Assembly: GCA_003224855.1 (NCBI GenBank)
Contig: QHZY01000018.1
Coordinates: 1-53,185 of the forward strand
DNA: 53,185 nt
Source of the DNA: Acidobacteriota bacterium
GTDB lineage: Bacteria > Acidobacteriota > Terriglobia > Terriglobales > Acidobacteriaceae
Reading direction: 5' to 3'
A model generated the notes under the pieces. That model saw only the letters and a program-made list of their open reading frames with translations. It was not told the origin of the DNA and did no database searches. A program made the translations under genes and the position numbers. Of the stretch, positions 14,182 to 22,200 are shown in pieces; within the stretch, counting starts at the first letter, position 1; the number at the start of each line of letters is the position of its first letter.

Positions 14182-15249
14182 ATGGCTTCTACGCTCCAAC
14201 CTGCAATTCAGGGCAGTTCCAGGGTGATTCCGGCAGAGTTTCAGGCGCTGATTTCGAGCTGTGGGGTGTGCCAATTCAGCAGCCGTTCCTACATTCGGGT
14301 GAGTGGAAAAGATCGGGTGAGGTGGCTGAATGGAATGATCAGCAATAACATTCGCGATCTGGCACAGGGCGCCGGGGTGTATGGGTTTCTGCTCAATCCG
14401 CAAGGCAGAATTCTTGGAGATATGTATGCGCTTAACCTGGGCGAGTCGCTGCTGATTGCCACCGATCAGGAGCAGGCGGAGAACATTCTGGGTGTGTTGC
14501 GGCGCTACATCATCATGGACAAAGTCGAACTGTTGGATGTCAGCGAGCAATGGGGAACGATTGCGGTAGCCGGGCCGAAGGCGAAGGAAGTGATTCAGCG
14601 AGCAGGGGTGGAAGTACCACCATTGGAGCGGTTGCAGTTTGCGCCTGTGATGATTGGCGCGATTGAAGCCAGGTTGGTGCGTGGTGATAATCGTGGGGTG
14701 GAGACGTACGAGATCCTGGTGGAAGGGAAAGTCTTAACCGCGGAAGACGCAGAGAAAGACTTAAGCGCAAAGCGCGCGAAGGAATACAGGTCTGCGATTC
14801 ACGATGCTTTAGTCAGGGCCGGGGCAACGGGCGTAAGCGAGCAGGCGTGGGAGTTAATGCGCATTGCTTCGGGAATTCCCCGGTATGGCAGGGACATCCG
14901 GGAACGCGATCTGCCGCAGGAAACCGAGCAGCTGCAGGCTTTGAATTTTGATAAAGGCTGCTATATCGGGCAGGAGATTGTTGAACGCATTCGCTCGCGC
15001 GGGAATGTGCACCGGACGTTTACCGGTTTTGAGTTTCAGGGCGAGGCGTTGCCGGCGGCGGGCGCCAAAATCAAGGCGAATGGAAAAGAAGTGGGAGAGA
15101 TCACCAGCGGCGCGGTGCTGCCATTTTCCGGTGGAGAGCGGCGGGTTGGGCTGGGATACATCCGGCGCGAAGCGGGGGAGCACGGCATGGCGGTTCTGGC
15201 TGGGGAAAGTTCGGGTGTGGTTACGCAACTTCCCTTCGTCAAATCATAA
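14182..15249 (+). CDS. ygfZ: YgfZ/GcvT-family folate-binding protein (Fe-S cluster repair)
   Basis: This 355-residue protein carries the YgfZ signature KGCYIGQE (FDKGCYIGQEIVERIRSRG) and the aminomethyltransferase-like fold start RVSGKDRVRWLNGMISNNIR. YgfZ binds tetrahydrofolate and helps maintain certain Fe-S enzymes such as MiaB. Oddly, residues ~184-202 (VLTAEDAEKDLSAKRAKE) are encoded by a copy of a dispersed intergenic repeat inserted in frame between a strand and helix of the folate-binding domain. A perfect -10 hexamer TATAAT (14169-14174) ends 7 bp before the ATG, so the mRNA may be leaderless. DUF1844 follows 24 bp later. Confidence 0.88.
   Translation: MASTLQPAIQGSSRVIPAEFQALISSCGVCQFSSRSYIRVSGKDRVRWLNGMISNNIRDLAQGAGVYGFLLNPQGRILGDMYALNLGESLLIATDQEQAENILGVLRRYIIMDKVELLDVSEQWGTIAVAGPKAKEVIQRAGVEVPPLERLQFAPVMIGAIEARLVRGDNRGVETYEILVEGKVLTAEDAEKDLSAKRAKEYRSAIHDALVRAGATGVSEQAWELMRIASGIPRYGRDIRERDLPQETEQLQALNFDKGCYIGQEIVERIRSRGNVHRTFTGFEFQGEALPAAGAKIKANGKEVGEITSGAVLPFSGGERRVGLGYIRREAGEHGMAVLAGESSGVVTQLPFVKS
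14733..14782. repeat. dispersed repeat copy inserted in frame in ygfZ
   Basis: CTTAACCGCGGAAGACGCAGAG followed by AAAGACTTAAGCGCAAAGCGC matches the intergenic copies at 12862 and 16627 and the TTAACCGCAGGGGGACGC near 16704. It keeps the reading frame. Confidence 0.75.
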
Positions 15250-15273
15250 AATTTCGAACTCAGGGATTGGCTT

Positions 15274-15849
15274 ATGGCTGAAAGAAAACAGGACGCGTTT
15301 ACGGTAACTGACCGGCGGCTCTTCACGGTCGATGGCGAGCCGCGGCAGGAAACGAGAGAAGAAGAGAAAGTTGCGCCGGAAGCGGTAAAGCCGGCGGCTA
15401 AAACCGAACAGATGCCGGCGCCTGAGACGGCGGCGAAGGCAGAGGAAATGCCGGCGCCTCCGACCTCGGCGGAGCAGCAGGAACAGGCAGACGCTTATCG
15501 GAAGTCCACCAAAGACATGGACCGCAAGGTGGAGCTGAGCGGGCAGTCCTCCAAAGATCTGGAGATGACGTTTGAGCGCTTTCTGGCGTCGCTTTATATG
15601 AGCGCGATGTTGCAGCTGGGCCTGATGCACGAAGAAGGCGGACAGCCGCGGGTCGATCTGCTGGGAGCGCGGCAAACGGTCGACACCATCAGCCTGCTGG
15701 CAGAAAAGACCAAGGGAAACCTGACTGCCGCGGAACAGAATTTTCTGCACAATGCGCTTTATGAGCTGCGTATGGCGTATGTGGAAGTGACGAATGCGCT
15801 GGCCCGGCCGCCGCAACAAGCCACGGGAACAAATCCGATAAAACGATGA
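15274..15849 (+). CDS. DUF1844 domain protein
   Basis: A 191-residue protein with a charged, low-complexity N-terminal half (two EQMPAPETAAK/EEMPAPPTSA-like repeats). The conserved DUF1844 core follows: FERFLASLYMSAMLQLGLMH, RVDLLGARQTVDTISLLAEKTKGNL and FLHNALYELRMAYVEVTN. The function of DUF1844 is unknown; it is common in Acidobacteriota and Deltaproteobacteria. Its stop overlaps the next start by 4 bp (ATGA), so it is translationally coupled to the MBL hydrolase. Confidence 0.85.
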   Translation: MAERKQDAFTVTDRRLFTVDGEPRQETREEEKVAPEAVKPAAKTEQMPAPETAAKAEEMPAPPTSAEQQEQADAYRKSTKDMDRKVELSGQSSKDLEMTFERFLASLYMSAMLQLGLMHEEGGQPRVDLLGARQTVDTISLLAEKTKGNLTAAEQNFLHNALYELRMAYVEVTNALARPPQQATGTNPIKR

Positions 15850-16619
15850 AGGCAGTACTGACGGTGCTAGGCAGCGGCACGTCGATGGGTGTGCCCACCA
15901 TCGGGTGCGGCTGCGCGGTGTGCCGATCGTCCGATCCAAAAGACCGGCGGACGCGACCCTCTGTGCTGATCGAGTACGGCGGACGCGTGGTGCTGATCGA
16001 TACTACCCCCGACTTCCGCGAACAAGCGATACGCGAGAACATTACGAATCTGGATGCGGTGCTGTATACCCACTCGCATGCCGATCACATTCTGGGAATC
16101 GATGATCTGCGGCCGCTGAGTTTCCGGCACAGGCCCGGGAAACTGCCGCTTTATGCAAGCGCGGAGGTGGCGGAGTTCCTGCGAAACATGTTTCGGTACA
16201 TCTTCGACGCAGACTACAAATTCGGCGGCCTGCCGCAAGTGGAGTTGCGAACCATCAACGGAGCGGTTGCATTATTCGAGGCGGAGTTTGTGCCGGTGCG
16301 GGTAATTCATGGCGAGACGGTGATTTATGGATTCCGGTTTGGGTCGGCGGCGTATCTGACGGACCACAGCGAGATACCAGAGGAGTCGTTCGAGCAGTTA
16401 CAGGGGTTGGACATCTTGTTTCTGGATGCGCTGCGGTACAAGCCGCATCCGACGCACTCGACGGTAGAAAATTCGTTGAAGATTGTGGAGAGGCTGCGTC
16501 CGAAGCGGGCGTTTTTTACGCATATCTGCCATGATCTGCCGCATGAGGAGACGAATGCGTTGTTGCCGGAGAATGTGCGGCTGGCGTACGACGGGCTGAA
16601 GCTGGAGTTTGAGCTTTAG
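15846..16619 (+). CDS. MBL-fold metal-dependent hydrolase (PhnP-like)
   Basis: This 257-residue metallo-beta-lactamase-fold enzyme begins VLGSGTSMGVPTIGCGCAVC, with the cysteine pair seen in PhnP-type phosphodiesterases. It carries the metal-binding THSHADHILGIDDLRPL, the later YLTDHSEIPEE and the C-terminal HICHDLPHEETN. PhnP cleaves cyclic ribose phosphates in phosphonate breakdown, but many relatives have other or unknown substrates and no phn genes are nearby. It overlaps the DUF1844 gene by 4 bp. Confidence 0.88.
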   Translation: MKAVLTVLGSGTSMGVPTIGCGCAVCRSSDPKDRRTRPSVLIEYGGRVVLIDTTPDFREQAIRENITNLDAVLYTHSHADHILGIDDLRPLSFRHRPGKLPLYASAEVAEFLRNMFRYIFDADYKFGGLPQVELRTINGAVALFEAEFVPVRVIHGETVIYGFRFGSAAYLTDHSEIPEESFEQLQGLDILFLDALRYKPHPTHSTVENSLKIVERLRPKRAFFTHICHDLPHEETNALLPENVRLAYDGLKLEFEL

Positions 16620-16626
16620 GCAGAAT

Positions 16627-16725
16627 CTTAAAGCGCAGAGAACGCAGAGCAAGATGGCAGAGAGTGGCAGAGAAAATCTAAAGGCCACAGGCTCAGGAGA
16701 AGAATTAACCGCAGGGGGACGCTAA
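16627..16725. repeat. dispersed repeat, copy 2, with purine-rich variants
   Basis: CTTAAAGCGCAGAGAACGCAGAG (16627-16649) is followed by GGCAGAGAGTGGCAGAG and, near 16704, TTAACCGCAGGGGGACGC. Short AAGAACTAAG repeats then run to the ribF start. These fill the 168-bp gap before ribF. Confidence 0.7.
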
Positions 16726-16787
16726 AAAAAGCTCGCGGGCGCTGGCGACCGCGCCACATTAAGAACTAAGAACAACACTAAGAACTA

Positions 16788-17738
16788 ATGAAGATATTCC
16801 AAAGCATGGAGGAGGTGCCGGCCGGGTATGGGCCGACGGTGGTGAGTGTCGGAAATTTCGATGGCGTTCATCAGGCGCACCGCAATGTGCTGCGGCAGGT
16901 GGTCCGGCGCGCCGGAGAGTTAGAAGCGAAGCCGGTGGCGGTGACGTTCGAGCCGCATCCAGCGCGGATTCTGCGGCCAAATTCGGGGTTGAAGTTGTTG
17001 ACTCCCACGCCAGAGAAGTTGCGATTGCTTGACGAGACCGGAGTAGATGCGGTGTTGCTGCTGCCATTTGGGCGCGATCTGTCACTGATGAGTGCGGCGG
17101 AGTTTGCGGAGTGCGTTCTGAAGAAGACACTGGGCGCGCGCGAGATACATGAGGGTTTCAACTTCAGGTTCGGGCATAGGGCCGAGGGGACGATCGCGAC
17201 CTTGAAAGATCTCGGCAAGCAAATGGACTTCAGCGTGGTGGTCTATCCGGAGATGAAGCTGCGGGGTGAGCCGGTTTCGAGCAGCACAATCCGGAAGTTG
17301 TTGCGCGATGGGCGAATCAGCCGGGCAAGGCATCTGCTGGGACGACCGTTCAGCATTCTGTCGACGGCGGGGCGAGGACGAGGGTACGGTTCGAAGTACA
17401 CAGTGCCGACCATCAACCTGAGCAAGTATGACGAACTGGTGGCCGCGGATGGCGTGTACATTACGCGGACGCGAGTCGGAGCCGAGTGTTTCGATTCGGT
17501 AACCAATGTGGGAAATCGTCCGGCTTTTGGGCAGGAATCGTTTGCGATCGAGAGCCATCGGCTCAATTTTCATCCGCTGGAGCTGACGGCGGAGACAGAA
17601 GTGGAAGTTCATTTTCTGGAACGGGTGCGCGGAGAGATCAAGTTTCCATCGGTGGATGCGCTGAGAGATCAGATTGCGAAGGATGTGAAGAGGGCGAGAA
17701 GGTATTTCAGGCTGAGTTGCTTTGGCAGGAGGGATTAA
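16788..17738 (+). CDS. ribF: bifunctional riboflavin kinase / FAD synthetase
   Basis: This 316-residue cytosolic enzyme makes FMN and then FAD. The N-terminal nucleotidyltransferase domain has VVSVGNFDGVHQAHRNVLRQ, VTFEPHPARIL and FNFRFGHRAEGTI, followed by the SSSTIRKLLRDGRI motif. The C-terminal kinase domain shows LGRPFSILSTAGRGRG, YTVPTINLS and GVYITRTRVG ... VTNVGNRPAF. The usual kinase G-K-x-x-GFPTAN segment is here YTVPTIN. Length is normal. Start ATG 16788. It ends 7 bp from the convergent otsA stop. Confidence 0.93.
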   Translation: MKIFQSMEEVPAGYGPTVVSVGNFDGVHQAHRNVLRQVVRRAGELEAKPVAVTFEPHPARILRPNSGLKLLTPTPEKLRLLDETGVDAVLLLPFGRDLSLMSAAEFAECVLKKTLGAREIHEGFNFRFGHRAEGTIATLKDLGKQMDFSVVVYPEMKLRGEPVSSSTIRKLLRDGRISRARHLLGRPFSILSTAGRGRGYGSKYTVPTINLSKYDELVAADGVYITRTRVGAECFDSVTNVGNRPAFGQESFAIESHRLNFHPLELTAETEVEVHFLERVRGEIKFPSVDALRDQIAKDVKRARRYFRLSCFGRRD

Positions 17739-17745
17739 GACGCAT

Positions 17746-19170
17746 TCACCACCAAGGGCACGACGGTACACGAAGGAAATCTGCAGCGAAGGCTAGTCGT
17801 CGCCACTGGCGATGCCGATCGGGCGCACGGCGCGATATGCGGCTGCGCTTTTCTTCGGGCGGCATTACCGCGGCGGTGTGCAGAGCCTGGGCGACTTCGT
17901 TGAAGTCATTGGGGTTGACGAGAATAGCTGCATGGCGGAGTTCGGAAGCGGCACCGGCGAACTCGCTCACGATCAGCACGCCGCGTTCATCCACCTGGGC
18001 GGCGCAGAACTCTTTAGCAACCAGATTCATGCCGTCTTTCAAGGGCGTGATCAGCGCGATATCAGCGGCGCGGTAGTAAGCAAGCAGATCGTGCCGGCTG
18101 AGATTGCGATGCATGTAGTGGATGGGCACCCATCCGGGCTGAGTGAACTCGCCATTGATCTGGCTGACGAGCAGCTCGACGTCCAGGCGCAGGTCTTTGT
18201 AATCAGGGATTTCTTCGCGGCTGGGGACCACCACCTGGACCAAGGTAATTTTGCCGCGGAGCTCAGGAAAACGGCGCAGCAGGATTCGGAACGACTTCAG
18301 GCGCTCGGGGATACCCTTGGTGTAGTCCATGCGATCGACGCCAAGGACCAGGAGATCTCCTGAGAGGCGTTCGCGGATCTCCACGCAGCGTGCGGCAACA
18401 TCGTTCCGCACAGCCTGACTGGCGAACTCGTCAAAATCGATGCTGATTGGGAAGACACCGATAATTATCTGCCGATCCTGCACACAAGCACGCATGTGGG
18501 GCGTAGCCGGCTCGATTAAAACTTTGGGAAGCAGATGCTGCACACAACTGATGAAGTTGTTGCGGTCGCGTTCGGTCTGGAAGCCGACAACCTCGAAATC
18601 GAGCAGACCACGAAGAATGGCTTCGCGCCAGGGCAGTTTTTCGAACACATCAGGGGCTGGAAACGGGATGTGAAGAAAAAATCCGTTACGCGATTTCATT
18701 CCGGCTTCACGCATGTAGCGCGCGGACAGCATCAGGTGATAGTCGTGCACCCAGATGAAATCCTGCGGCTGGGAAATCTTTTCAACTGCCTGGGCGTACT
18801 TGCGGTTCACGCGCTGGTAGGTATCCCAGTACTCGGGATCGAAGTTGCAGCGCGAAGGCATGTCATGAAAAAGCGGCCAAATAATTTCGTTAGCGAAACC
18901 GGAGTAGAACTTGGCAACCTCTTCTTCGGAAAGTTCCACGGGTTGCAAGCTATAAGGACGACGGCGAGAAGCGCGGGCGAGCAACAAATCGGCTGCTTCG
19001 CTGCTGTTGCCGGCCCAGCCAATCCAGACGCCCGGTTGCTGGCTCCATACTGAATCGAGAGCGGTGGCGAGCCCCCCCGAACTGCGCTCCAATCGATACG
19101 AGCCGGCATGCTTGCGCAACGAAACCGGCAGCCGGTTTGAGACATTAATCAGTCGGCCTTCATTCATCAT
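17746..19170 (-). CDS. otsA: trehalose-6-phosphate synthase
   Basis: This 474-residue GT20 enzyme joins UDP-glucose and glucose-6-phosphate to trehalose-6-phosphate. It has NVSNRLPVSL, SSGGLATAL, WIGWAG, the HDYHLMLSARYMRE motif, FFLHIPFPAPDVF, GVDRMDYTKGIPERL (Arg/Lys phosphate site), and the C-terminal PLKDGMNLVAKEF and SEFAGAASEL. The start ATG at 19170 overlaps the otsB stop (TAATG), indicating translational coupling; a second ATG lies at 19167. The final ~30 residues (SRRAPDRHRQ...SCPWW) depart from the family and run into a dispersed repeat, so the natural end was probably replaced; catalysis should be intact. Confidence 0.92.
   Translation of the reverse strand: MMNEGRLINVSNRLPVSLRKHAGSYRLERSSGGLATALDSVWSQQPGVWIGWAGNSSEAADLLLARASRRRPYSLQPVELSEEEVAKFYSGFANEIIWPLFHDMPSRCNFDPEYWDTYQRVNRKYAQAVEKISQPQDFIWVHDYHLMLSARYMREAGMKSRNGFFLHIPFPAPDVFEKLPWREAILRGLLDFEVVGFQTERDRNNFISCVQHLLPKVLIEPATPHMRACVQDRQIIIGVFPISIDFDEFASQAVRNDVAARCVEIRERLSGDLLVLGVDRMDYTKGIPERLKSFRILLRRFPELRGKITLVQVVVPSREEIPDYKDLRLDVELLVSQINGEFTQPGWVPIHYMHRNLSRHDLLAYYRAADIALITPLKDGMNLVAKEFCAAQVDERGVLIVSEFAGAASELRHAAILVNPNDFNEVAQALHTAAVMPPEEKRSRISRRAPDRHRQWRRLAFAADFLRVPSCPWW
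17747..17779. repeat. dispersed ACCACCAAGGGCACGA-type repeat in the otsA 3' end
   Basis: CACCACCAAGGGCACGACGG followed by TACACGAAGGAAA has the form of a repeat I associate with many bacterial intergenic regions. Read on the minus strand it encodes the last residues of OtsA (DFLRVPSCPWW). Confidence 0.55.
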
Positions 19171-19958
19171 TATTCGCCTCCTGAGATCCGCAGCCAGTCT
19201 TCCAAAAATTGCGTAAGTCCCTGCGGAGGTCGAAGCCAAACCTCAGCATCCGTGGGACGCGGTTCAGAGCGCACTAGAACGCCTAGACCGTGCCCCTTAA
19301 TCGCCCGAAAGGCGTCTTCGTCTGTCCGATCATCGCCAAGATAGGCCAGGGCAGAACTCGAATTGACCTCCGCTAAGATGGCACGAACGGCGTCCCCTTT
19401 GTCTCGGCCCTTAACTCTAAGTTCAAGGCCGCCATCAAATTCCAGCAATTCCAGGGGATATTTGCCGGGAAGATCGGCCCACAGGCTGTGTACGAGGGTA
19501 CGAACGGCGTCAGCTTTTTGTGAGTTGAGGCCGCGCCAGTGAATGGCGACGCTACCCGGTTTAGCCTCGACCCGATCGGGCGGAAGTTCGGAGTGCAGCA
19601 CCGTGATGGCCTCAGACAACCCTTCGCGCTGCTCTCTGGGCAAAGAAATAAGTTCATAAGTTCCATTCGAATGCAGGCGCTCAAGGCCATGGCTGCCCCA
19701 GATTTCGGGCTGAGGGACGATGCAGCTGAGCTGCGCAACTGCACGCGCAGGGCGGCCACTGATCAGGACGACCCGAGTGCCCGACTGCATGATGCGGCCG
19801 ATGAGCGTGGGCAAACCCGGATAAGGGAATGCCAGATCGCGATCGACCACGAAGGGCGCGAGGGTGCCGTCATAGTCGAGCATCAAAACCCGCTCCGAAG
19901 CGGCAGCAAGGCGCTCGATAAAAGGCGTGTACGTTGTTCCAGAATCCAGTGTTTTCAT
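19170..19958 (-). CDS. otsB: trehalose-6-phosphate phosphatase
   Basis: This 262-residue HAD-superfamily phosphatase removes phosphate from the OtsA product to give trehalose, a stress protectant. Motif I is MLDYDGTLAPF (nucleophile Asp), motif II VVLISGRPARAV, a cap region follows (WGSHGLERL, ...VAIHWRG), and motif IV is YLGDDRTDEDAF. ATG 19958 has GGAG upstream. An in-frame start at 20042 would add an untypical Arg-rich leader. It is the first gene of the otsBA pair. Confidence 0.92.
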   Translation of the reverse strand: MKTLDSGTTYTPFIERLAAASERVLMLDYDGTLAPFVVDRDLAFPYPGLPTLIGRIMQSGTRVVLISGRPARAVAQLSCIVPQPEIWGSHGLERLHSNGTYELISLPREQREGLSEAITVLHSELPPDRVEAKPGSVAIHWRGLNSQKADAVRTLVHSLWADLPGKYPLELLEFDGGLELRVKGRDKGDAVRAILAEVNSSSALAYLGDDRTDEDAFRAIKGHGLGVLVRSEPRPTDAEVWLRPPQGLTQFLEDWLRISGGE

Positions 19959-20222
19959 GCCGGCTCCGAATTGAACGATCCGCAAGGCCCCGCGAAGGCG
20001 GCGAAATCCAGGTTCCCTACGTCCGGCGAACTGCATTGCCAAAGATGCAGCTCAGGCAAGTGGCGCGAAACAGGTTAGAACGTGCCATCGCTACTGGCGA
20101 CAGCGGCTGGGCTGGCGGCCTTTGCTGAGGCCGCAGAACTCTAATGAAAGACTAATGAGATTGTAACATTTAATACGAAAAAGGCAGAACACCAGAAGTG
20201 CACCCGAGGGCGGGCGGGAGTT

Positions 20223-21290
20223 CTAGGACCAGCGGAAGAGGCGCAGCGCCAGCAGAAAAGACGAAACCCCCCAGACGAGCATGACCAGAATGCGGGTGGG
20301 GTGCGCGAACAGGGGGGCACCTTCGAGGATGGTGGCGCGCAGTGCGTCATTTAATGCGGTGAGTGGAAGGGCCTTGATGAAGGGCTGAATGACCGCGGGA
20401 AAACGCTGGTAGGAGAAGAACACGCCGGAAAAGATCCACATCGGCATCATGACAAGGTTGATGAGACCGCTGGCGCTTTCAATTTTTTGAGCACGGCTGG
20501 CAGTGAGCAGGCCGATGGCGCCGAAGGAAATGGCTCCAATGGTACCGGTAAGAACGATAGCTGCGAGCGAGCCCTGGACCCGCATATGGAAGAACAGCGC
20601 ACCGAAGCCGAGCAGCAGGCCGACTTCAATCAGCATGAGCACCAGCCGGCTGCTGGCGAGGGCGAGAAGAAAGTCGCTGCGGCGCATGGGGGTTCCGACA
20701 AAGCGCTTGAGCAGCTTGCGCTGGCGCATGTCTACAATGGCAAAGCCGATGCCCCACATGGCGGCATTCATGATGTTCATCCCCAGCAGGCCGGGGATCA
20801 GGAAATCGATATAGCGCGAACCTGGTTCGCTTGACACTACGGCTTTAGCGGCAAGCGGATCCGTACGTCCGGCAGACGACTGCAGAGCGTCATTGACCAG
20901 AGCGCGCGACAGGATGCTTTCCGGGCGGGCGGGATCATAACGATATTCGAGGGCGTCGGTGGAACCGGGTTCGATGACCAGGTCATATTTGCCGAGGCGG
21001 AATTCATTCAGGGCTGCGTCGCGGGAAAGTATGGCTGTCCGAAAGGCATGCTGAGGTGAACTCTGGAGCATATCCAAAATTCTGTGAGCCTGGGTACCGT
21101 CTACGATTGCGACCGAGGTGACGTCCGCAGGCTTGTTGCGAAAGGCAAGCCCCAGACCTAATGCCAGCAGGATAGGAAAGCCGAAGACCCAGAAAATTAC
21201 TTCCGGTTCGCGAACGAGCTCTCGCAAGCGGGCGAGGAGCAGCTGCAGATATCCGGACCAGCGGCGGTTGGAGATTTGCGTTGAGGTCAT
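20223..21290 (-). CDS. ABC-2 type exporter permease
   Basis: A 355-residue membrane protein with the ABC-2 layout: an N-terminal helix (VIFWVFGFPILLALGLGLAF), a large extracytoplasmic domain, and five C-terminal helices including IPGLLGMNIMNAAMWGIGFA and GLINLVMMPMWIFSGVFFSYQRFP, which contains the ABC-2 signature region. It would pair with the ATPase encoded next door, possibly for drug or lipid export. That ATPase gene is damaged here, so the exporter may be non-functional unless another ATPase serves it. Confidence 0.87.
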   Translation of the reverse strand: MTSTQISNRRWSGYLQLLLARLRELVREPEVIFWVFGFPILLALGLGLAFRNKPADVTSVAIVDGTQAHRILDMLQSSPQHAFRTAILSRDAALNEFRLGKYDLVIEPGSTDALEYRYDPARPESILSRALVNDALQSSAGRTDPLAAKAVVSSEPGSRYIDFLIPGLLGMNIMNAAMWGIGFAIVDMRQRKLLKRFVGTPMRRSDFLLALASSRLVLMLIEVGLLLGFGALFFHMRVQGSLAAIVLTGTIGAISFGAIGLLTASRAQKIESASGLINLVMMPMWIFSGVFFSYQRFPAVIQPFIKALPLTALNDALRATILEGAPLFAHPTRILVMLVWGVSSFLLALRLFRWS

Positions 21291-21353
21291 AAAAATTCAG
21301 CTTTCAGTTGTCAGCTTTCCTGGCCAGTTTCAAGGATAGGTGCCGCGCGGGGT

Positions 21354-21394
21354 TTCAGTTCTCAGTTGTCAGTTCTCTGTTCTCAGTTCTCTGT
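21354..21394. repeat. AGTTCTCAGT simple repeat
   Basis: TTTCAGTTCTCAGTTGTCAG and following copies of a ~10-bp unit lie between the ABC permease and ATPase genes. The same unit occurs at 12966-12983 and 27301-27331. Confidence 0.7.
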
Positions 21395-21404
21395 TGATTA
21401 TTGA

Positions 21405-22174
21405 TTATGCTTCGCGCAGGTGACGGCCTGTGAGGTTCACGAAAACGTCTTCCAGGCTGGCCTGGCGGGTTGAAAGGTGCAGAAGTTCCGAGCGCTGCTG
21501 GGAAACGGCATCGAGCAGCGCAGGTATGGTGAGATGAGGCTCGCGAACGGTCAGAGCGACAAGTCCATCCTCGTGGCGAACGGCCTCCACGCCGGGAAGA
21601 GACCGCCAACGGTCGAGGGGCGCGCTGTGATTGATCTCGAACTCCACCATGTGGTGGCCACCCAGACGGTCGATGAGATCAGCAGGTGTGCCTTCCGCGA
21701 TGATCTGGCCATGATCGACAATGGCGAGGCGGTCACAAAGGCGCTCGGCTTCGTCCATGTAGTGAGTAGTGAGCAGGACGGTGCCGCCGGATTTCTGGAA
21801 CTGGCGAATGATGTCCCAAAGCTGACGGCGGCTTTGGGGATCGAGGCCGGTGGTGGGTTCATCCAGAAAAAGAATTTTGGGACTGCCGACCAGGGCGGTG
21901 GCTACGGCAAGCCGCTGGCGCTGGCCGCCGGAGAGCTTGCCTACCCAGGAATTTGTCTTTTCCGTGAGTTGCAGCTGCTCGAGGACAGTTTCGACAGGAA
22001 GCGGGTGACGGTAGAAGCTGGCGAATAGTACGAGGGTTTCGCGCACCGTCAGCTTTTCCGAAAGGCGCGTTTCCTGGAGCGAGATGCCCATCATCTCGCG
22101 CAGCTCGCGCTCATGTTGTTGCCAGGTGCGACCGAGAATGTTGACTTCTCCTGAAGTGGGAGCCAGAAGGCCTT
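21405..22174 (-). pseudogene. ABC transporter ATPase, 5'-truncated (no Walker A)
   Basis: The visible part has a complete back half of an ABC ATPase: a Q-loop region (ISLQETRLSEKLTVRETL), the signature KLSGGQRQRLAVATAL, Walker B KILFLDEPTTGLD and the H-loop LLTTHYMDEAE. Upstream of the first ATG (22094) the frame still encodes family sequence, GLLAPTSGEVNILGRTW, which normally follows Walker A directly. A TAA then precedes it at 22175-22177 and the next 25 bp lead into the neighbouring acetyltransferase gene. So the first ~45 codons, including the ATP-binding P-loop, are missing. ATP hydrolysis is not expected. Confidence 0.85.
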
Positions 22175-22200
22175 AGAGCATCAAGAAACGAACCGATAAC

